This document shows positions 47,239-56,958 of a stretch of DNA of 64,000 nt, one piece after another. Where the stretch lies: contig CM067069.1 in NCBI GenBank assembly GCA_033980235.1, positions 16,477,150 to 16,541,149 of the forward strand, given 5' to 3'. The first letter of the stretch is position 1, and every line of letters begins with the position of its first letter. Position numbers and translations under genes: made by a program. A model generated the notes under the pieces. That model did not search any database, was not told the origin of the DNA, and worked only from the letters and a program-made list of their open reading frames with translations. The stretch comes from Diadema setosum (Eukaryota; Echinodermata; Echinoidea; Diadematoida; Diadematidae).

Positions 47239-48126
47239 CTACAGCCGGCTTAGTAGGTCTGCGCCAACATTCTCGCTGCCGCGGATAGCTTCCACACGGA
47301 ATCTGTAGGGTTGCAAAGCCAGAATCCAACGCATTAGCCTCCCATTTGCAGGGCTAGCCTTGTTCATGTACACTAGTGGGTGGTGGTCGGTTTCTAGCAC
47401 AAATTGTCTGCCGTACAAGTATGGTTCTAACTTATTTACTGCCCAAACTACAGCTAAGCACTCACGTTCTATGGTTGAGTATGCTTGTTCTCGTCGAAGC
47501 AGTTTTCGGCTCGCGTAGGAGACTGGAAATCGTTCGTCTTGGTGTGTCTGGAGGAGGACTGCTCCTATTCCAACGTTGGAGGCGTCTGTCCCGAGGATGA
47601 AGTCCTGTGACAAATCTGGCAAATGAAGGATAGGGGGGTTAGAAAGTTTTTCCTTCAGTGTTGTGAAGGCCTGCTCTTGGCTCGTTTCCCATTTTACCTT
47701 GTTTGGTTCAGCATTTCTGGTCCTGTCTGTGAGTGGTGCGGCGACGGCGGCGTAGTTCGGAATGAACTTCCGGTAGTAGTTCGCCATACCTAGAAAGGAT
47801 CTGAGCTCTCGTTTGGTCTGAGGCTGACTTACCTCTTGGATGGCTTTGAGTTTTTCAGGGCGGGGTCTTACCTGTCCGTGTTCGATCTCGTGTCCTAGGA
47901 ATTCGACGCTTGTCTGTCCGATGAAGCACTTACTTGGTCTAGCAGTGAGCTTTGCGGCTCGTAGTCGTCTGAAGAGTTCTGTGAGTGTACGTAGGTGTTC
48001 TTCCCACGTGCTTGAATAGATGAGGATGTCATCGATGTAGTTCACCGTTCCTCCGAGTCGGTCTAGCAGTCTCCTCATCAGTCGACTGAAGGAGGCGGGA
48101 GCGTTCACTAAGCCGAAGGGCATCAT
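47239..48126 (-). CDS. Pol: reverse transcriptase palm/thumb and RNase H
   Basis: 295 codons. RT motif MPFGLVNAPASF at residues 2-13, catalytic YIDD at 30-33, then the thumb/connection (FLGMANYYRKFIPNYAAVAA, 111-130). RNase H carries its acidic residues at D181 (GTDASNVGIGAVL), E220 (STIEREC) and D247 (ETDHHPL), and the frame ends at ADLLSRL. These are standard Ty3-type sequences; the enzyme would copy the element RNA into DNA and degrade the template. It lies at the 3' end of pol, after integrase. Its beginning is cut from the N-terminal RT part by a shift at the nine-base A run at 48154-48162; the two frames overlap by 4 bases. Confidence 0.93.
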   Translation of the reverse strand: MMPFGLVNAPASFSRLMRRLLDRLGGTVNYIDDILIYSSTWEEHLRTLTELFRRLRAAKLTARPSKCFIGQTSVEFLGHEIEHGQVRPRPEKLKAIQEVSQPQTKRELRSFLGMANYYRKFIPNYAAVAAPLTDRTRNAEPNKVKWETSQEQAFTTLKEKLSNPPILHLPDLSQDFILGTDASNVGIGAVLLQTHQDERFPVSYASRKLLRREQAYSTIERECLAVVWAVNKLEPYLYGRQFVLETDHHPLVYMNKASPANGRLMRWILALQPYRFRVEAIRGSENVGADLLSRL

Positions 48127-48422
48127 TGTGAACTGAAAGAGACCATCGGGGGTAAAAAAAAAGCGGTTAATGGTTTGGATTCGGCTGCCATGGGTACCTG
48201 CCAGTATCCTTTGCTGAGATCTATTTTGGTGAAGAACTGTGCATGGGCGACTTTTGTGAAGAGTTCATCTTGATCTGGTATGGGTTCAGCATCAAATACA
48301 GTCACTTTATTGAGTTTTCTGAAGTCTACACAAAACCGGTTGCTGCCATCGGGCTTTTTAACCAGTACTATGGGGGAGGCAATGGGGCTTTCTGATGGCT
48401 CAATTACTCCGAGCGATAGCAT
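48123..48422 (-). pseudogene. Pol: N-terminal part of reverse transcriptase (frameshifted)
   Basis: Begins LGVIEPSESPIASPIVLVKK and includes RFCVDFRKLNKVT and FFTKIDLSKGYWQV (motif A, first catalytic Asp). The frame then leaves the RT pattern at the homopolymer near 48158. Upstream of 48422 the typical Ty3 pre-RT segment (YKDVLSDLPGRTTLGEHHI) is still readable near 48480-48570 but holds an in-frame TAG just before YKDV and another shift near 48508. Confidence 0.88.
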
Positions 48423-48737
48423 GGTTTTTACCTCTTCTCTGACTGTGTCTCTAAGAGAGTGGGGAATGGGGTATGGTTTACTATTCAGGTGTTCATTTCC
48501 TTTTGAGTTTGATGTGGTGTTCGCCTAACGTGGTTCGACCGGGAAGATCAGACAGGACGTCTTTGTACTAGTTGAGGAGTTCGTTGACCTGTTCTTTCTG
48601 TGGGGAGGAAAGGGCTGAGTTAATTGAGACATCGTCAAGTGACTCTTTCGCCTGAAATGGGAAAGGCTGTAGGAGAGATGTGTTAGTTAGTGGTTGCTGC
48701 GTTTCTTCCTCGTCATCATTTTGCTCTTCGCATTCGA
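48423..48737 (-). pseudogene. Degraded linker between integrase and RT
   Basis: After the integrase frame stops at 48738, coding can be followed one frame over: an acidic, Gln-rich linker (ECEEQNDDEEETQQPL), then SSPQKEQVNELLN, a TAG codon, and the pre-RT motif. This supports integrase and RT having once been one continuous pol, integrase first. Confidence 0.7.
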
Positions 48738-50687
48738 TCACGGCGGTACAAGATTGATGTGGAACACCTTTGGTTTCCCGTTGAGGTCGATCCTGTAGTC
48801 CATGGAGCTGATTTTGGAGATCACGTCAAAGGGGCCCTTCCATTGTAGAAGGAGCTTATTCCTGTCAGTTGGTAGGAGTAGGAGTACCTTGTCTCCGACT
48901 TGTAGCTCCCTGTGTTTTGCCTTCTGATTGTAGTATTTTGCATGCCTGTTTGCTGATTTCTGAAGTTGAGTGTGGGCGTTGCGGCATGTTTCGTCGATCC
49001 TGTTTCGGAGATCAAGTACATAGTGGTAAGTAGACTTGGTCTCACCTGTTTCGGCTTCTCCTGTCCAGAGTTCTCTCAGGATGTCGAGGGGTCCGCGTAC
49101 CTTCCGGCCGTAAAGAAGCTCGAACGGGGAGAACCCCATGCTCTCTTGTGGTGCTTCTCTCACTGCGAATAGAAGGGGAGTAATGTACCTGTCCCAGTCT
49201 CTTGGGTTTTCAGCGCACATACGTTTCAACATTTGTTTTAGAGTGCCATTGAAGCGCTCAACTAGTCCATTCGCGGCAGGGTGATACGGGGATGTAGTGA
49301 AGTGTTTGATGGAGAGTAATTTGCTTACCTCTTTCATGAGATCAGATGTGAACTGAGTCCCTTGATCGGTCAGCATTTCCTTGGGGATTCCGACTCTGGT
49401 GAAGATGCTCACTAGGGCTTCTGCAACTCTTTCTGTCTCGATGCTTGGGAGTGGGATTGCCTCGGGGTACCTAGTAGCAACATCAATAACGGTAAGTATG
49501 TACCTATTTTTCTGGTCAGTCATTGGGTGTATTGGTCCAACTATGTCTACAACAATGCGTTCGAAGGGGACTTCGATGAGCGGCATCTTTCCGAGGGGGA
49601 CCTTGGTTACACGACCTTTTGATAATGTACGTTGGCAGACGTCACACGATCTACAGTACCTGGTAATGTCAGAGTTCATACCGGGCCAAAAGAAATTGGT
49701 AAGTATCTTTTCTGTTGTCTTTTTGGTACCTTGATGCCCTCCGAGTATATTTTCATGGGCTGTTTGCATAACCTGTTTGCGGTATTGTTTTGGTACTACC
49801 ACTTGTGTGATTGTTGTGTCAGGGTCCATTTGGGGAGAGTGGAATGAGCGATACAGCATTCCGTCTTTGTAAAAGAAGAAAGAGAGACCGTTATTTCGAC
49901 TTACCTTCTCTGAACGAGTGTCGGCGAGTTCTCGCAGGCGGTGTAATGTTTCATCCTTCTGTTGTGCCTCTTTGAGAGCTGTTGGAGTTACGATTTCTTC
50001 CATTGGGTGTGGGGTTCTGAGGGGACGAAATGGCTTACCGTCTCGTTGAGCCTGGGCTCTCGTCTGTACTGCGCCGACAGGCATTGGTGCAGCCGTCCAG
50101 TCAGGATCTGGGTTGTCTGGTTCTCTTACTCCGGGTAGATTACCTAAAATCAGGTCATAGAGTGGAGTTTTCATGCACAATGCGTTAACTTTCCCTACGT
50201 AGAAGGGGGTGTCAACATCTATTCTAGCGACGGGGAGAGTTTTCACTGTGCCATCAATCAGCACGCAAGTACTGTCTTCACCTGTCATTTGGTTTGGCTG
50301 GACAAGATCTTGTTTAATGACAGCTCCGCTGCAGCCGCTGTCTCTGAGAACAGAAATTTGATTGTTATTGACTATTCCGTTAGTAACTGACATTTGTCTG
50401 ACCACATGTTCTTTGGTGCATGCTGCACTCATCAACGGCAAGGAGTGTCCACATTTGAATTGGATATGATCTGTGGTGGATTCTATTTTGGGGGCATGGA
50501 GTGGCATCCGAACCATCATACAAGAAGCCTCAATTTTGACCTTTGTGTTAGTGCAAGCTGGACATTGACAGGGAGTATGTGGATTTGGTTCTACCTGATC
50601 AGGTTCCAATGAAGCCCGGTTGTGTTCCGAGGTAGGGGGGTTTCCTTGCTCTGGATCCTGGGCGAGGACTAGACCTGCCAATTTCAT
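48738..50687 (-). CDS. Pol: protease and integrase
   Basis: 649 codons from the first Met; the frame is open further upstream through the zinc knuckles. The aspartic protease active site is LRDSGCSGAV (D116-S117-G118). Integrase follows with an HHCC zinc-binding region (H311, H318, C348, C351), then a DDE core: D381 in VVDIVGPI, D441 in LTDQGTQF, E477 in NGLVERFNGTLK. A C-terminal GPY/F module (QWKGPF, 615-620) ends near KVFHINLVPP. The integrase inserts element DNA, here leaving 5-bp duplications. No RT or RNase H separates protease from integrase, unlike ordinary Ty3/gypsy elements. All catalytic residues are intact. Confidence 0.95.
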   Translation of the reverse strand: MKLAGLVLAQDPEQGNPPTSEHNRASLEPDQVEPNPHTPCQCPACTNTKVKIEASCMMVRMPLHAPKIESTTDHIQFKCGHSLPLMSAACTKEHVVRQMSVTNGIVNNNQISVLRDSGCSGAVIKQDLVQPNQMTGEDSTCVLIDGTVKTLPVARIDVDTPFYVGKVNALCMKTPLYDLILGNLPGVREPDNPDPDWTAAPMPVGAVQTRAQAQRDGKPFRPLRTPHPMEEIVTPTALKEAQQKDETLHRLRELADTRSEKVSRNNGLSFFFYKDGMLYRSFHSPQMDPDTTITQVVVPKQYRKQVMQTAHENILGGHQGTKKTTEKILTNFFWPGMNSDITRYCRSCDVCQRTLSKGRVTKVPLGKMPLIEVPFERIVVDIVGPIHPMTDQKNRYILTVIDVATRYPEAIPLPSIETERVAEALVSIFTRVGIPKEMLTDQGTQFTSDLMKEVSKLLSIKHFTTSPYHPAANGLVERFNGTLKQMLKRMCAENPRDWDRYITPLLFAVREAPQESMGFSPFELLYGRKVRGPLDILRELWTGEAETGETKSTYHYVLDLRNRIDETCRNAHTQLQKSANRHAKYYNQKAKHRELQVGDKVLLLLPTDRNKLLLQWKGPFDVISKISSMDYRIDLNGKPKVFHINLVPP

Positions 50688-50700
50688 GGGGGAGAAAGGA

Positions 50701-50812
50701 CAATAGTTAGCAATGTGACCTGGTTTGTGGCATATGAAACACGTTCTGCCTCTGTTTCCCTGTTTTGTACAATCACGGGCAAGGTGACCGTGTTGGTGGC
50801 AGTTGTAACATT
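50701..50812 (-). other. Gag nucleocapsid: two CCHC zinc knuckles
   Basis: Two consecutive CX2CX4HX4C motifs, CYNCHQHGHLARDC and CFICHKPGHIANYC, in the same frame as the protease-integrase ORF. They bind element RNA. Because the capsid part of Gag ends in another frame (stop at 50866-50868), the knuckles are now fused to pol, through either an indel or a frameshift site. Confidence 0.92.
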
Positions 50813-50865
50813 TGGGTTGAGATGGGGGCCTATTTCCTGAAATGTTATTTGGAGGGATTTTACCT

Positions 50866-51642
50866 TCAGGTCTGGTGTTGCGTCTGGATGTTCCTTTGTG
50901 CCGGTGGGGGTGGTTTGAAGGTGCCTCCTCTGGCGTCTAAGTACTGCTTAGCTAGTTTCACCACGTCCTTCGAAGTCTTGGGCTGCCGTTCTTTTAGGAA
51001 GATGGCCAGCTCTCGATGACACCCACTGATGAGCTGCTCCCGGAGGAGTAGATCTGCCAGCCCCTCGAAGGTGTGCTCTATACCAGAGAGGCTTACCCAC
51101 CTGTTCAAGTAGTTCTCTAGTCGGTTTGCATACTGGGATGCCGTTTCTCCTGTTGTCGGTTTGCCTGAAAAAAACTTGGCGCGAAATCCTTCTGCAGTGA
51201 GCTGAAAGGATTTCAAGAGTACATGTTTCAAAGTGTCATAATCATTGGATTCCGCACTTGACAATCTAGAGTGGACATCAAGAGCCTTACCTGTAAGCAG
51301 TGTGCTTAAGTTGAGTGCCCAGTCTGTAGTTGGCCAGTTTTGATTTTTGGCATATCGTTCGAACCGCTGTAGATAGGCATCTATGTTATCTTTGTCTTCG
51401 TGAAATAGAGGCAATTTTGGGGATCGAGCTTTGCACCCATTAGAACTTGATTCGCTTTTGGTTTGCTTTTCACGCGCTATCGCCAATTGTAGCTCGGCTG
51501 TTTCTCTTTCCTGTCGCCTTAACTTTAACATGTCCGCTCTTTCCTCTCTGAGTCTCTTTTGCTCGTCTGTAACAAACTGCCTAAGCTCCTCTCCACTGAA
51601 TCCGAACTTTTCTCCAATTTCAGTTAACTTAGCTAGCTCCAT
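50866..51642 (-). CDS. Gag capsid-like protein
   Basis: 258 codons, ATG at 51642, about 215 bases after the primer-binding site. Residues 1-75 are highly charged (coiled-coil-like, EEERADMLKLRRQERETAE region). Residues 75-240 fit a Ty3-type Gag capsid fold (PKLPLFHEDKDNIDAYLQRF, ALNLSTLLTGKALDV, EYANRLENYL-like pattern, LLLREQLISGCHRELAIFL). The frame ends in PPPPAQRNIQTQHQT, just before the zinc knuckles, which continue one base out of frame. A run of five C residues near 50910 is the likely indel site; programmed +1 shifting cannot be excluded. Confidence 0.85.
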   Translation of the reverse strand: MELAKLTEIGEKFGFSGEELRQFVTDEQKRLREERADMLKLRRQERETAELQLAIAREKQTKSESSSNGCKARSPKLPLFHEDKDNIDAYLQRFERYAKNQNWPTTDWALNLSTLLTGKALDVHSRLSSAESNDYDTLKHVLLKSFQLTAEGFRAKFFSGKPTTGETASQYANRLENYLNRWVSLSGIEHTFEGLADLLLREQLISGCHRELAIFLKERQPKTSKDVVKLAKQYLDARGGTFKPPPPAQRNIQTQHQT

Positions 51643-51856
51643 TCTGAATTACCTGAGCACTTATAATACAAAATGTATTCAGATCAGTTCAGATCATATA
51701 CACAATGAATACTAGTATACAACGGTGCACCTTTGGATAGTACATACATACAAATGTAGAGGAAACAAAAAAAAATCACAAGTTTTCCTCAACCTTTTTC
51801 TTTACACTTTTTTCTCCGTTTATATATCCATGTGACTTCGAATGGCACGAGTTATA

Positions 51857-51874
51857 CTCCCGGACGTGCCCCCA
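51857..51874 (-). other. Primer-binding site, tRNA-Pro type
   Basis: Five bases after the 5' LTR, TGGGGGCACGTCCGGGAG differs from the well-known tRNA-Pro primer-binding site (TGGGGGCTCGTCCGGGAT) at two of 18 positions. The TGG start pairs with the tRNA CCA end. Confidence 0.8.
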
Positions 51875-51879
51875 GAAAA

Positions 51880-53731
51880 TGTCACATGGGCGGACTTAAA
51901 TAATACGCAATCACACTCGTGCCATTCACTTTAATGTACAATTTAATATAAGCATTTGTGGAATATTTACAGGACTGAAATCGAGGAGTTGTGACCAACA
52001 AAAAATGCAAAATCAAAATTCTGAGTGAGATAAATTAAATTACAATACTCTTATATTCGACAACCATGTAAACGGGACCCTGCCTTGGTCCGGTTCCACT
52101 TGTAATTTTGGCTTGACACTTGTTCAGAATACTTATAACAGCTTCACTATCAATTCGTTGTCCCTGACAATACCACTATCTGCTATCGAGCGCAACACTA
52201 TTTGGTTCACACCACCGTAGTGCTGATCCTGAGATGACCAGCCTGCACGCACGACGGTTTACCGCGGTTAGAACACTTGTCTTCAATTACACTGCTTCCG
52301 TTTACATCCGGGTTCTGTGCTAACCCGCAATTATCATGAAGTGTATAAATACCAATCTTCGAATTATGTGCACATTATTTTCATCTTTTTACCAATTTAA
52401 CATGACCTTCATCTCTCTACTTCAGCGACACTTCCACGTCATAACCAATCATATCTACAGGGTGTCGTGCACCCGCCAGGTTCATCGCTCACCTGCGTTG
52501 TCCATAGAGTCGCATTAATTGTCAAGCTATTCGCTTCCAGAACATAACTGATTCGTGGGTGGAGCGTCCTTGTATGCGAGGTTGCTATTTTAGCTCCCAA
52601 GTGTCGCGAGGACCCGCGTTCCGTATTCACTGGCGTCCAAGTTTCTCCCTAGCGGAGGGGCGGACACAGTCACTCGGCTGGGAATGCGTCTGCCTGAGAT
52701 TAAACTTGACCTCGGCCTTGGCGCCATCTACAAAAATTATTTAAATGCAACATATACCAATGGGGTGTGGTCTACTCACACACACAAAAAGATTATCAGC
52801 TTAAACTCCTGACATCACAGCGAAAATTTGAGAACTGCATTATTATTCAATTAACATACAAAATTCACATAATGAAATGTTTCAAACATTGGAAATATAA
52901 CAGTCCATAGCTTATCAAACATCACCGCATCGTTTTCAAAACTTATGCTCCATTATAATATACTTTATCACTTATTCACGGGGTTCTCCGGGGCTATATG
53001 TGGTGCCCTGAAACACATTCACATCCTTACACGCGACAAAGCAGAAATCAAATCGCAATTTAACTTACCAATGACCGGTGTAATATAACCAAAATGCCTC
53101 TTCTTCTTGTCTACTGGAAGGCTGCAAAGGCTGTTGGAATATGCCTCTTGGCAGCAAACAAAATCTGAACTCTAATCAGCAGGTATACAGGCTGACGGTA
53201 AGGTGGACGGACGGCTCCTAGCCGCAACCGAAATTGGGCTTAGACACAAAATTATCTTGCCAACTGGCGCCTGGGTGTGGCAGGTTGGTTTCCTGCCATC
53301 ACGGAGCTAACTCAATGTTCTCTCGGTGAAATCAAAATGGTGTCTGCCCCGAAAGGATCCAACTCTTCTGTTAAATTGCTACTCGACTACGATACTCCTT
53401 TTCGAGGCATTTGGAATATTTGGTACAACTAAAAGGACTTGAACGAAAACACCTATGCAGCACTCTCCCGGAACTGGAGCTATTTCCTGTCTTTTCTTTC
53501 TACATTAATTGACATGCAAAAATAAATGAACTCCTCTCGGTCATCGATGGCGCGACTTGTAAAACATTTACACCTGTCCTAGCACTTTCTCTCTCTCACT
53601 CTCGCTTTCTCTCTCGCTCACTCACTCGCACTCTTTGTCTCGTCATCCCTACACGTAAACATGTTTGTCTAGTTGAATGACCGATAGGTGATGTACATGA
53701 AACAACCTGGAAATGCATTTTCAATGTGACA
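51880..53731 (-). repeat. 5' LTR of the Gmr1-type element
   Basis: 1852 bp. Differs from the 3' LTR by about 13 single-base changes (for example CACTCGTGCC versus CACTCTTGCC, and three changes in the AATCAGC..GCTG stretch near 53178) and no length change. As the 5' LTR it should hold the promoter, but no unambiguous TATA box was identified. Confidence 0.95.
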
Positions 53732-53885
53732 ATGTCCTATCCGAGGGACAGAGTGTTTTGCCTCTTGCTAGAGGGGAGTTATGCTAACACACAACATTGC
53801 TCAGTCCAGATTCGGGTTCGAACCCGGGCCCTTAGGATCGTGAGGCAGACGCGCTACCGACTGAGCTAACTCACCTCCCTCACCG
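53732..53885 (-). mobile_element. 5' (tRNA-like) part of the split SINE
   Basis: Minus strand: box A TAGCTCAGTCGG (about 53857-53868) and box B GGTTCGAACCC, then a tRNA-unrelated body ending CCCTCGGATAGGACAT at the LTR border. The rest of the SINE is at 45190-45318. The anticodon-arm pairing is poor, so this is a SINE head, not a tRNA gene. Confidence 0.8.
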
Positions 53886-53937
53886 TGTAGGCTTGTTACA
53901 GCACATTCCATTTATACAGTCCACCGCACCTCTCCAT

Positions 53938-54745
53938 TTCTTTTGATTTTGATTTGATTTTGATTTGATTTGATTTGATTTTATTGGTTCCTGCATTATG
54001 TCATTGCTCATGCAGATACATACACATATATCTTATACATTGATGGTACCATTCATATAAATGGATATACATAAACATTAATTGCTAACAAGGTAAGTTT
54101 CTTCATTACCTTTAGAATGTACAGCAATACAGTTTCTTCATTGCCTTTACAATGTACAAAAGAACATATCAGTGATGCAATGAATAACGCAGAAGGGCTA
54201 CAGCTTAAGCATTGCTTGATTTGCATACAGCCCTCGCACATAATACATAACATAAACTAGGGGGAGATATGACTTGCGCAGAGATAGGATAGGAGAAAGG
54301 AGAGAGGAGAGGTCTGTCTGCTTTCGCTAATACGCAAAGTTAGATCACCTTGATCACTGAATAGTAAAGCATGGCAAAGTATTTTCTCACCGAGGTACAG
54401 GTGAACAGTTACTGGTCATGGTCGGTTACATAACATTACGCAATAAATTCTGAACGGCGATAATTCAACGAGGGAATTTCATATACAATACAATTGCAAT
54501 GACATTATAAGATCACTGATATCCAGAGAGCAGCATTGTCTTTACAGCTTTCTTGAAAGAATACATAGACTTTAAAGTTCGAATATCTGAAGGAAGAGAG
54601 TTTCAAATATCAGGTCCAATGTGTCTGATAGATTTCAGAGCCATCACCGTTTTAGGATTTTGTAGATGAAATTTATCAGATTGCCTTGTGGGATAAGAGT
54701 ACAGCAGTAGTCCCATAATAGCAGATATCCAACTCAAAGAAAAAA
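53938..54745 (-). pseudogene. LINE 3' end with ORF2 C-terminus and (AATCA)n tail
   Basis: Minus-strand translation of about 54700-54500 gives SYPTRQSDKFHL, then SIRHIGPDIWNSLPSDIRTL and SFKKAVK. The GPxxWNSLP motif is the signature of the C-terminus of CR1/L2/Jockey-type ORF2. A non-coding tail follows and ends in AATCAAATCAAATCA repeats at 53938-53980. The 5' side is truncated, as usual for LINE copies. Confidence 0.85.
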
Positions 54746-54769
54746 AAAAATAAGATAGCAATATGCTTC

Positions 54770-55999
54770 ATTTACGATCGACTTTAGAAAATTTCAGTGA
54801 CAGGCACACCTCACCGACAGACTGCACGTTCATGTTTGCGTGCTTCAAAGGCCGGACCACACGCTTTAAACGTCATACTTTCATACCAGGTCACACCCTT
54901 CAATTTTTCTACCACAGTAATCACTCCCACAGTGGGGACTATCGAATGCATTGCCCCATCCCACACCAGTCAGAAGATGATGATGAAGAAGAAAACGAAG
55001 GAGAAGAAGAAGAAGAAAAAAAAATGTTCCGCAGTGCCTGCGACAGTACAATGAACCCCCAATTGGGAATTATAAAGCTTTATACTGAAAACAAAAGGTT
55101 AACATGCTGTTATTTTACGCTAGAGTTTCTATCTGTATTCAGGATCTTAAGGCCGTGCCACACCTTTCCGGGCAAGCCTTGGCTGCGACTTGCGAAGAAC
55201 AATTTTTATTACCCGGAGGTCCCCGCAGATGACCCGCGCATGACAGTACCTAGCACGTATCTCACCCGTAGTCGCCCGGAGGTGCGCACGTAAAGCCCTT
55301 TTACCCGCAACCATGCTCAGGCCCTGTCACACCTTTCCGGGCAAGCTACGCGGGCTTGTTGTGTGTGGGGATTTTCCAGCATACCGGACAATTTCTGAGG
55401 GCGGACAAGGATTCGGGCGAGTTTTGCATGTGTCTTACTTGCTGGACGCGTTCTACTCAAGTTCTAATTGCGGGTATTCTGTGTGATAGGTAGACCTGCG
55501 TGCCAGGCGCGCAGGGGCTGACAACTCTGAAGAAATGGCAGAAATCCCCCAGAATGTCGTTATCTTGGCCGCATACGGGGACTGCGAAGTGCCTGCGTGG
55601 GAGCTGCCTGCGAGGTGCTGCCGCTAAGGGCCTCCTACTGGCGTTCTGCGTGGAACTCTGCGGGCAATCCCCGCGACTCTCCCGGAAAAATTTTTGGTCA
55701 TGCTCAAAACTTGGTTGCAGGTAAATCGGACTTGAGTGCGCACCTCCGGGCAACTACGGGCGAGATACGCGCTAGGAACTGTCAGGTGCGGACCATATAT
55801 GCGGAGAGCACCGGGTAGCAAATTTGTTTCCCCGCAAGTCAACCCGCACAACTTCCCCAGATAGTGCCTTGAGCATGCTCAAAAATTGTACCGAGTGAGT
55901 CGCGGGGTTCGCCCTCAGAGGTACACGTATAACACCAGTAGGAGACCCTTAGGCCTACCCTGCAGCACCTCACAGGCAACTCCAACGCAGGTACATGGC

Positions 56000-56052
<53 letters not shown>

Positions 56053-56400
56053 CCTGCGTGCTGGAAAATCCCTACTCGCAACAAGCCTGCGTAGCTTGCC
56101 CGGAAAGGTGTGACACGGCCTTTTCCAATGACGTCTTTCGGCGACCGTTCCATTACATGACGAGTTTTTAAAGCTGTCCGTAGAGTTTCATATTAGTCCA
56201 TTTACTGCAATTTATGCAGTCTAAGTTTTTATTGCTTGTTCTATTGAAAATATGGATGAAGTGTGTATAGGTCTAATGAAAGACACAAACTAGGTATTTC
56301 TGTGAGACGAACTTTATATCTGTTGTCTCGATTTTGGTCGAGACTCGAGAGAAAGAAAGAAAGAATATTCATTTACAGATGGCAGTATTCAGTACTTTGA
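54770..56400. repeat. Segment paralogous to 18640-19460, with transposon insertion
   Basis: Matches 18640-19460 on both sides of the insert (ATTTCAGTGACAG, TTGGGAATTATAAAGC, GTATTCAGGATCT before it; TTTCCATTACATGACGAG after it). Contains a GAA-rich microsatellite at 54965-55025, responsible for the acidic open frames there. Confidence 0.65.
55149..56122. mobile_element. 974-bp palindromic transposon with AAGGCCGTG ends
   Basis: Terminal AAGGCCGTGCCACACCTTTC and, inverted at the right end, AAGGCCGTGTCACACCTTTC. A third copy of the end sits inside at about 55320 (GGCCCTGTCACACCTTTCCG), so an outer copy or partial duplication encloses an ~800-bp palindromic element (55320-56122) whose arms mirror each other to near 55800. 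Rich in CpG and CGGGCA words. A 47-base A run at 56003-56049 interrupts the right arm. The empty site is preserved near 18963. Non-coding. Confidence 0.8.
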
Positions 56401-56958
56401 GTTAAAATTATGTCGTGCCGCATCGGGCTTGTATTGTATTATGCCGTCGTTTCCTTCTGTGGGCAATTATGTTCAAGATGCTACATATTTCATTATTAGA
56501 ATAATATCTATGAATTTCACTGCATTTCTTCACATGCTTTGATCACTGATCTTCCCAAAATTAGGAAGAAATTTGGCATTTTGAGAGAGAAACAGGAATT
56601 TTAGTCCTTTTCTATAATGCGTTCCCAATTAGAGAATCATTTATGAATCAAGAAACAAAGAGGGTTTTGAAGTTTTACATTCTGACCCACCACTTCAACT
56701 AGCCCAAATAAAGGACTTAAAAAAGAAGAAGAAAATTTACACTGCCTTATTTTAATAGCGGAAACAATGAAGAGTAAAATAATATATAGTAATCTATATA
56801 TACAGTTCAAAAATAAAGAATAATGTGGTAATGTTTCTCGGACTCGATGGATTTTTAACAAGCATAAAGTCGTATTATTATGTTTTAACAATCATGAGGG
56901 ACAATAAATTCAGATACTTTTTTGAATTTCACCCCCCCCCCTCTTGTCGACCGTGAAG
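56401..56958. other. No gene seen; ends in the NXPE acceptor region
   Basis: AT-rich. The last 30 bases hold a C-tract and CCTCTTGTCGACCGTGAAG, which can serve as the 3' splice site for the first recognised NXPE exon. Confidence 0.4.

Larger units (their letters stand above)
45319..53731 (-). mobile_element. Complete 8.4-kb Gmr1-type Ty3 LTR retrotransposon
   Basis: Two 1852-bp direct LTRs beginning TGTCAC and ending GTGACA bound an internal region transcribed on the minus strand; ATGTC flanks both ends (45314-45318 and 53732-53736). Order in transcription sense: 5' LTR, primer-binding site, Gag, zinc knuckles, protease, integrase, reverse transcriptase, RNase H, purine tract, 3' LTR. Integrase lying before RT is the Ty1/copia order, yet the RT, integrase and GPY/F module are Ty3-like: this combination defines the Gmr1 group of deuterostome elements. 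The LTRs differ at about 13 sites by eye (~0.7%), so insertion is recent. Coding is broken in at least four places, mostly at homopolymers. Confidence 0.93.

Noticed and set aside
45775..52744. Repeated 60-63 codon frames in both LTRs
   Set aside because: Same frames in two copies of one LTR, on both strands, without domains; LTRs are regulatory, not coding.
53800..53875. True tRNA gene on the minus strand
   Set aside because: Boxes A and B are good but the anticodon arm is poorly paired and the sequence continues into a SINE body.
54763..55293. 176-codon plus-strand frame with acidic tract
   Set aside because: Runs from a duplicated non-coding segment through a GAA microsatellite into a transposon end; not conserved in the paralogous copy at 18.7 kb.
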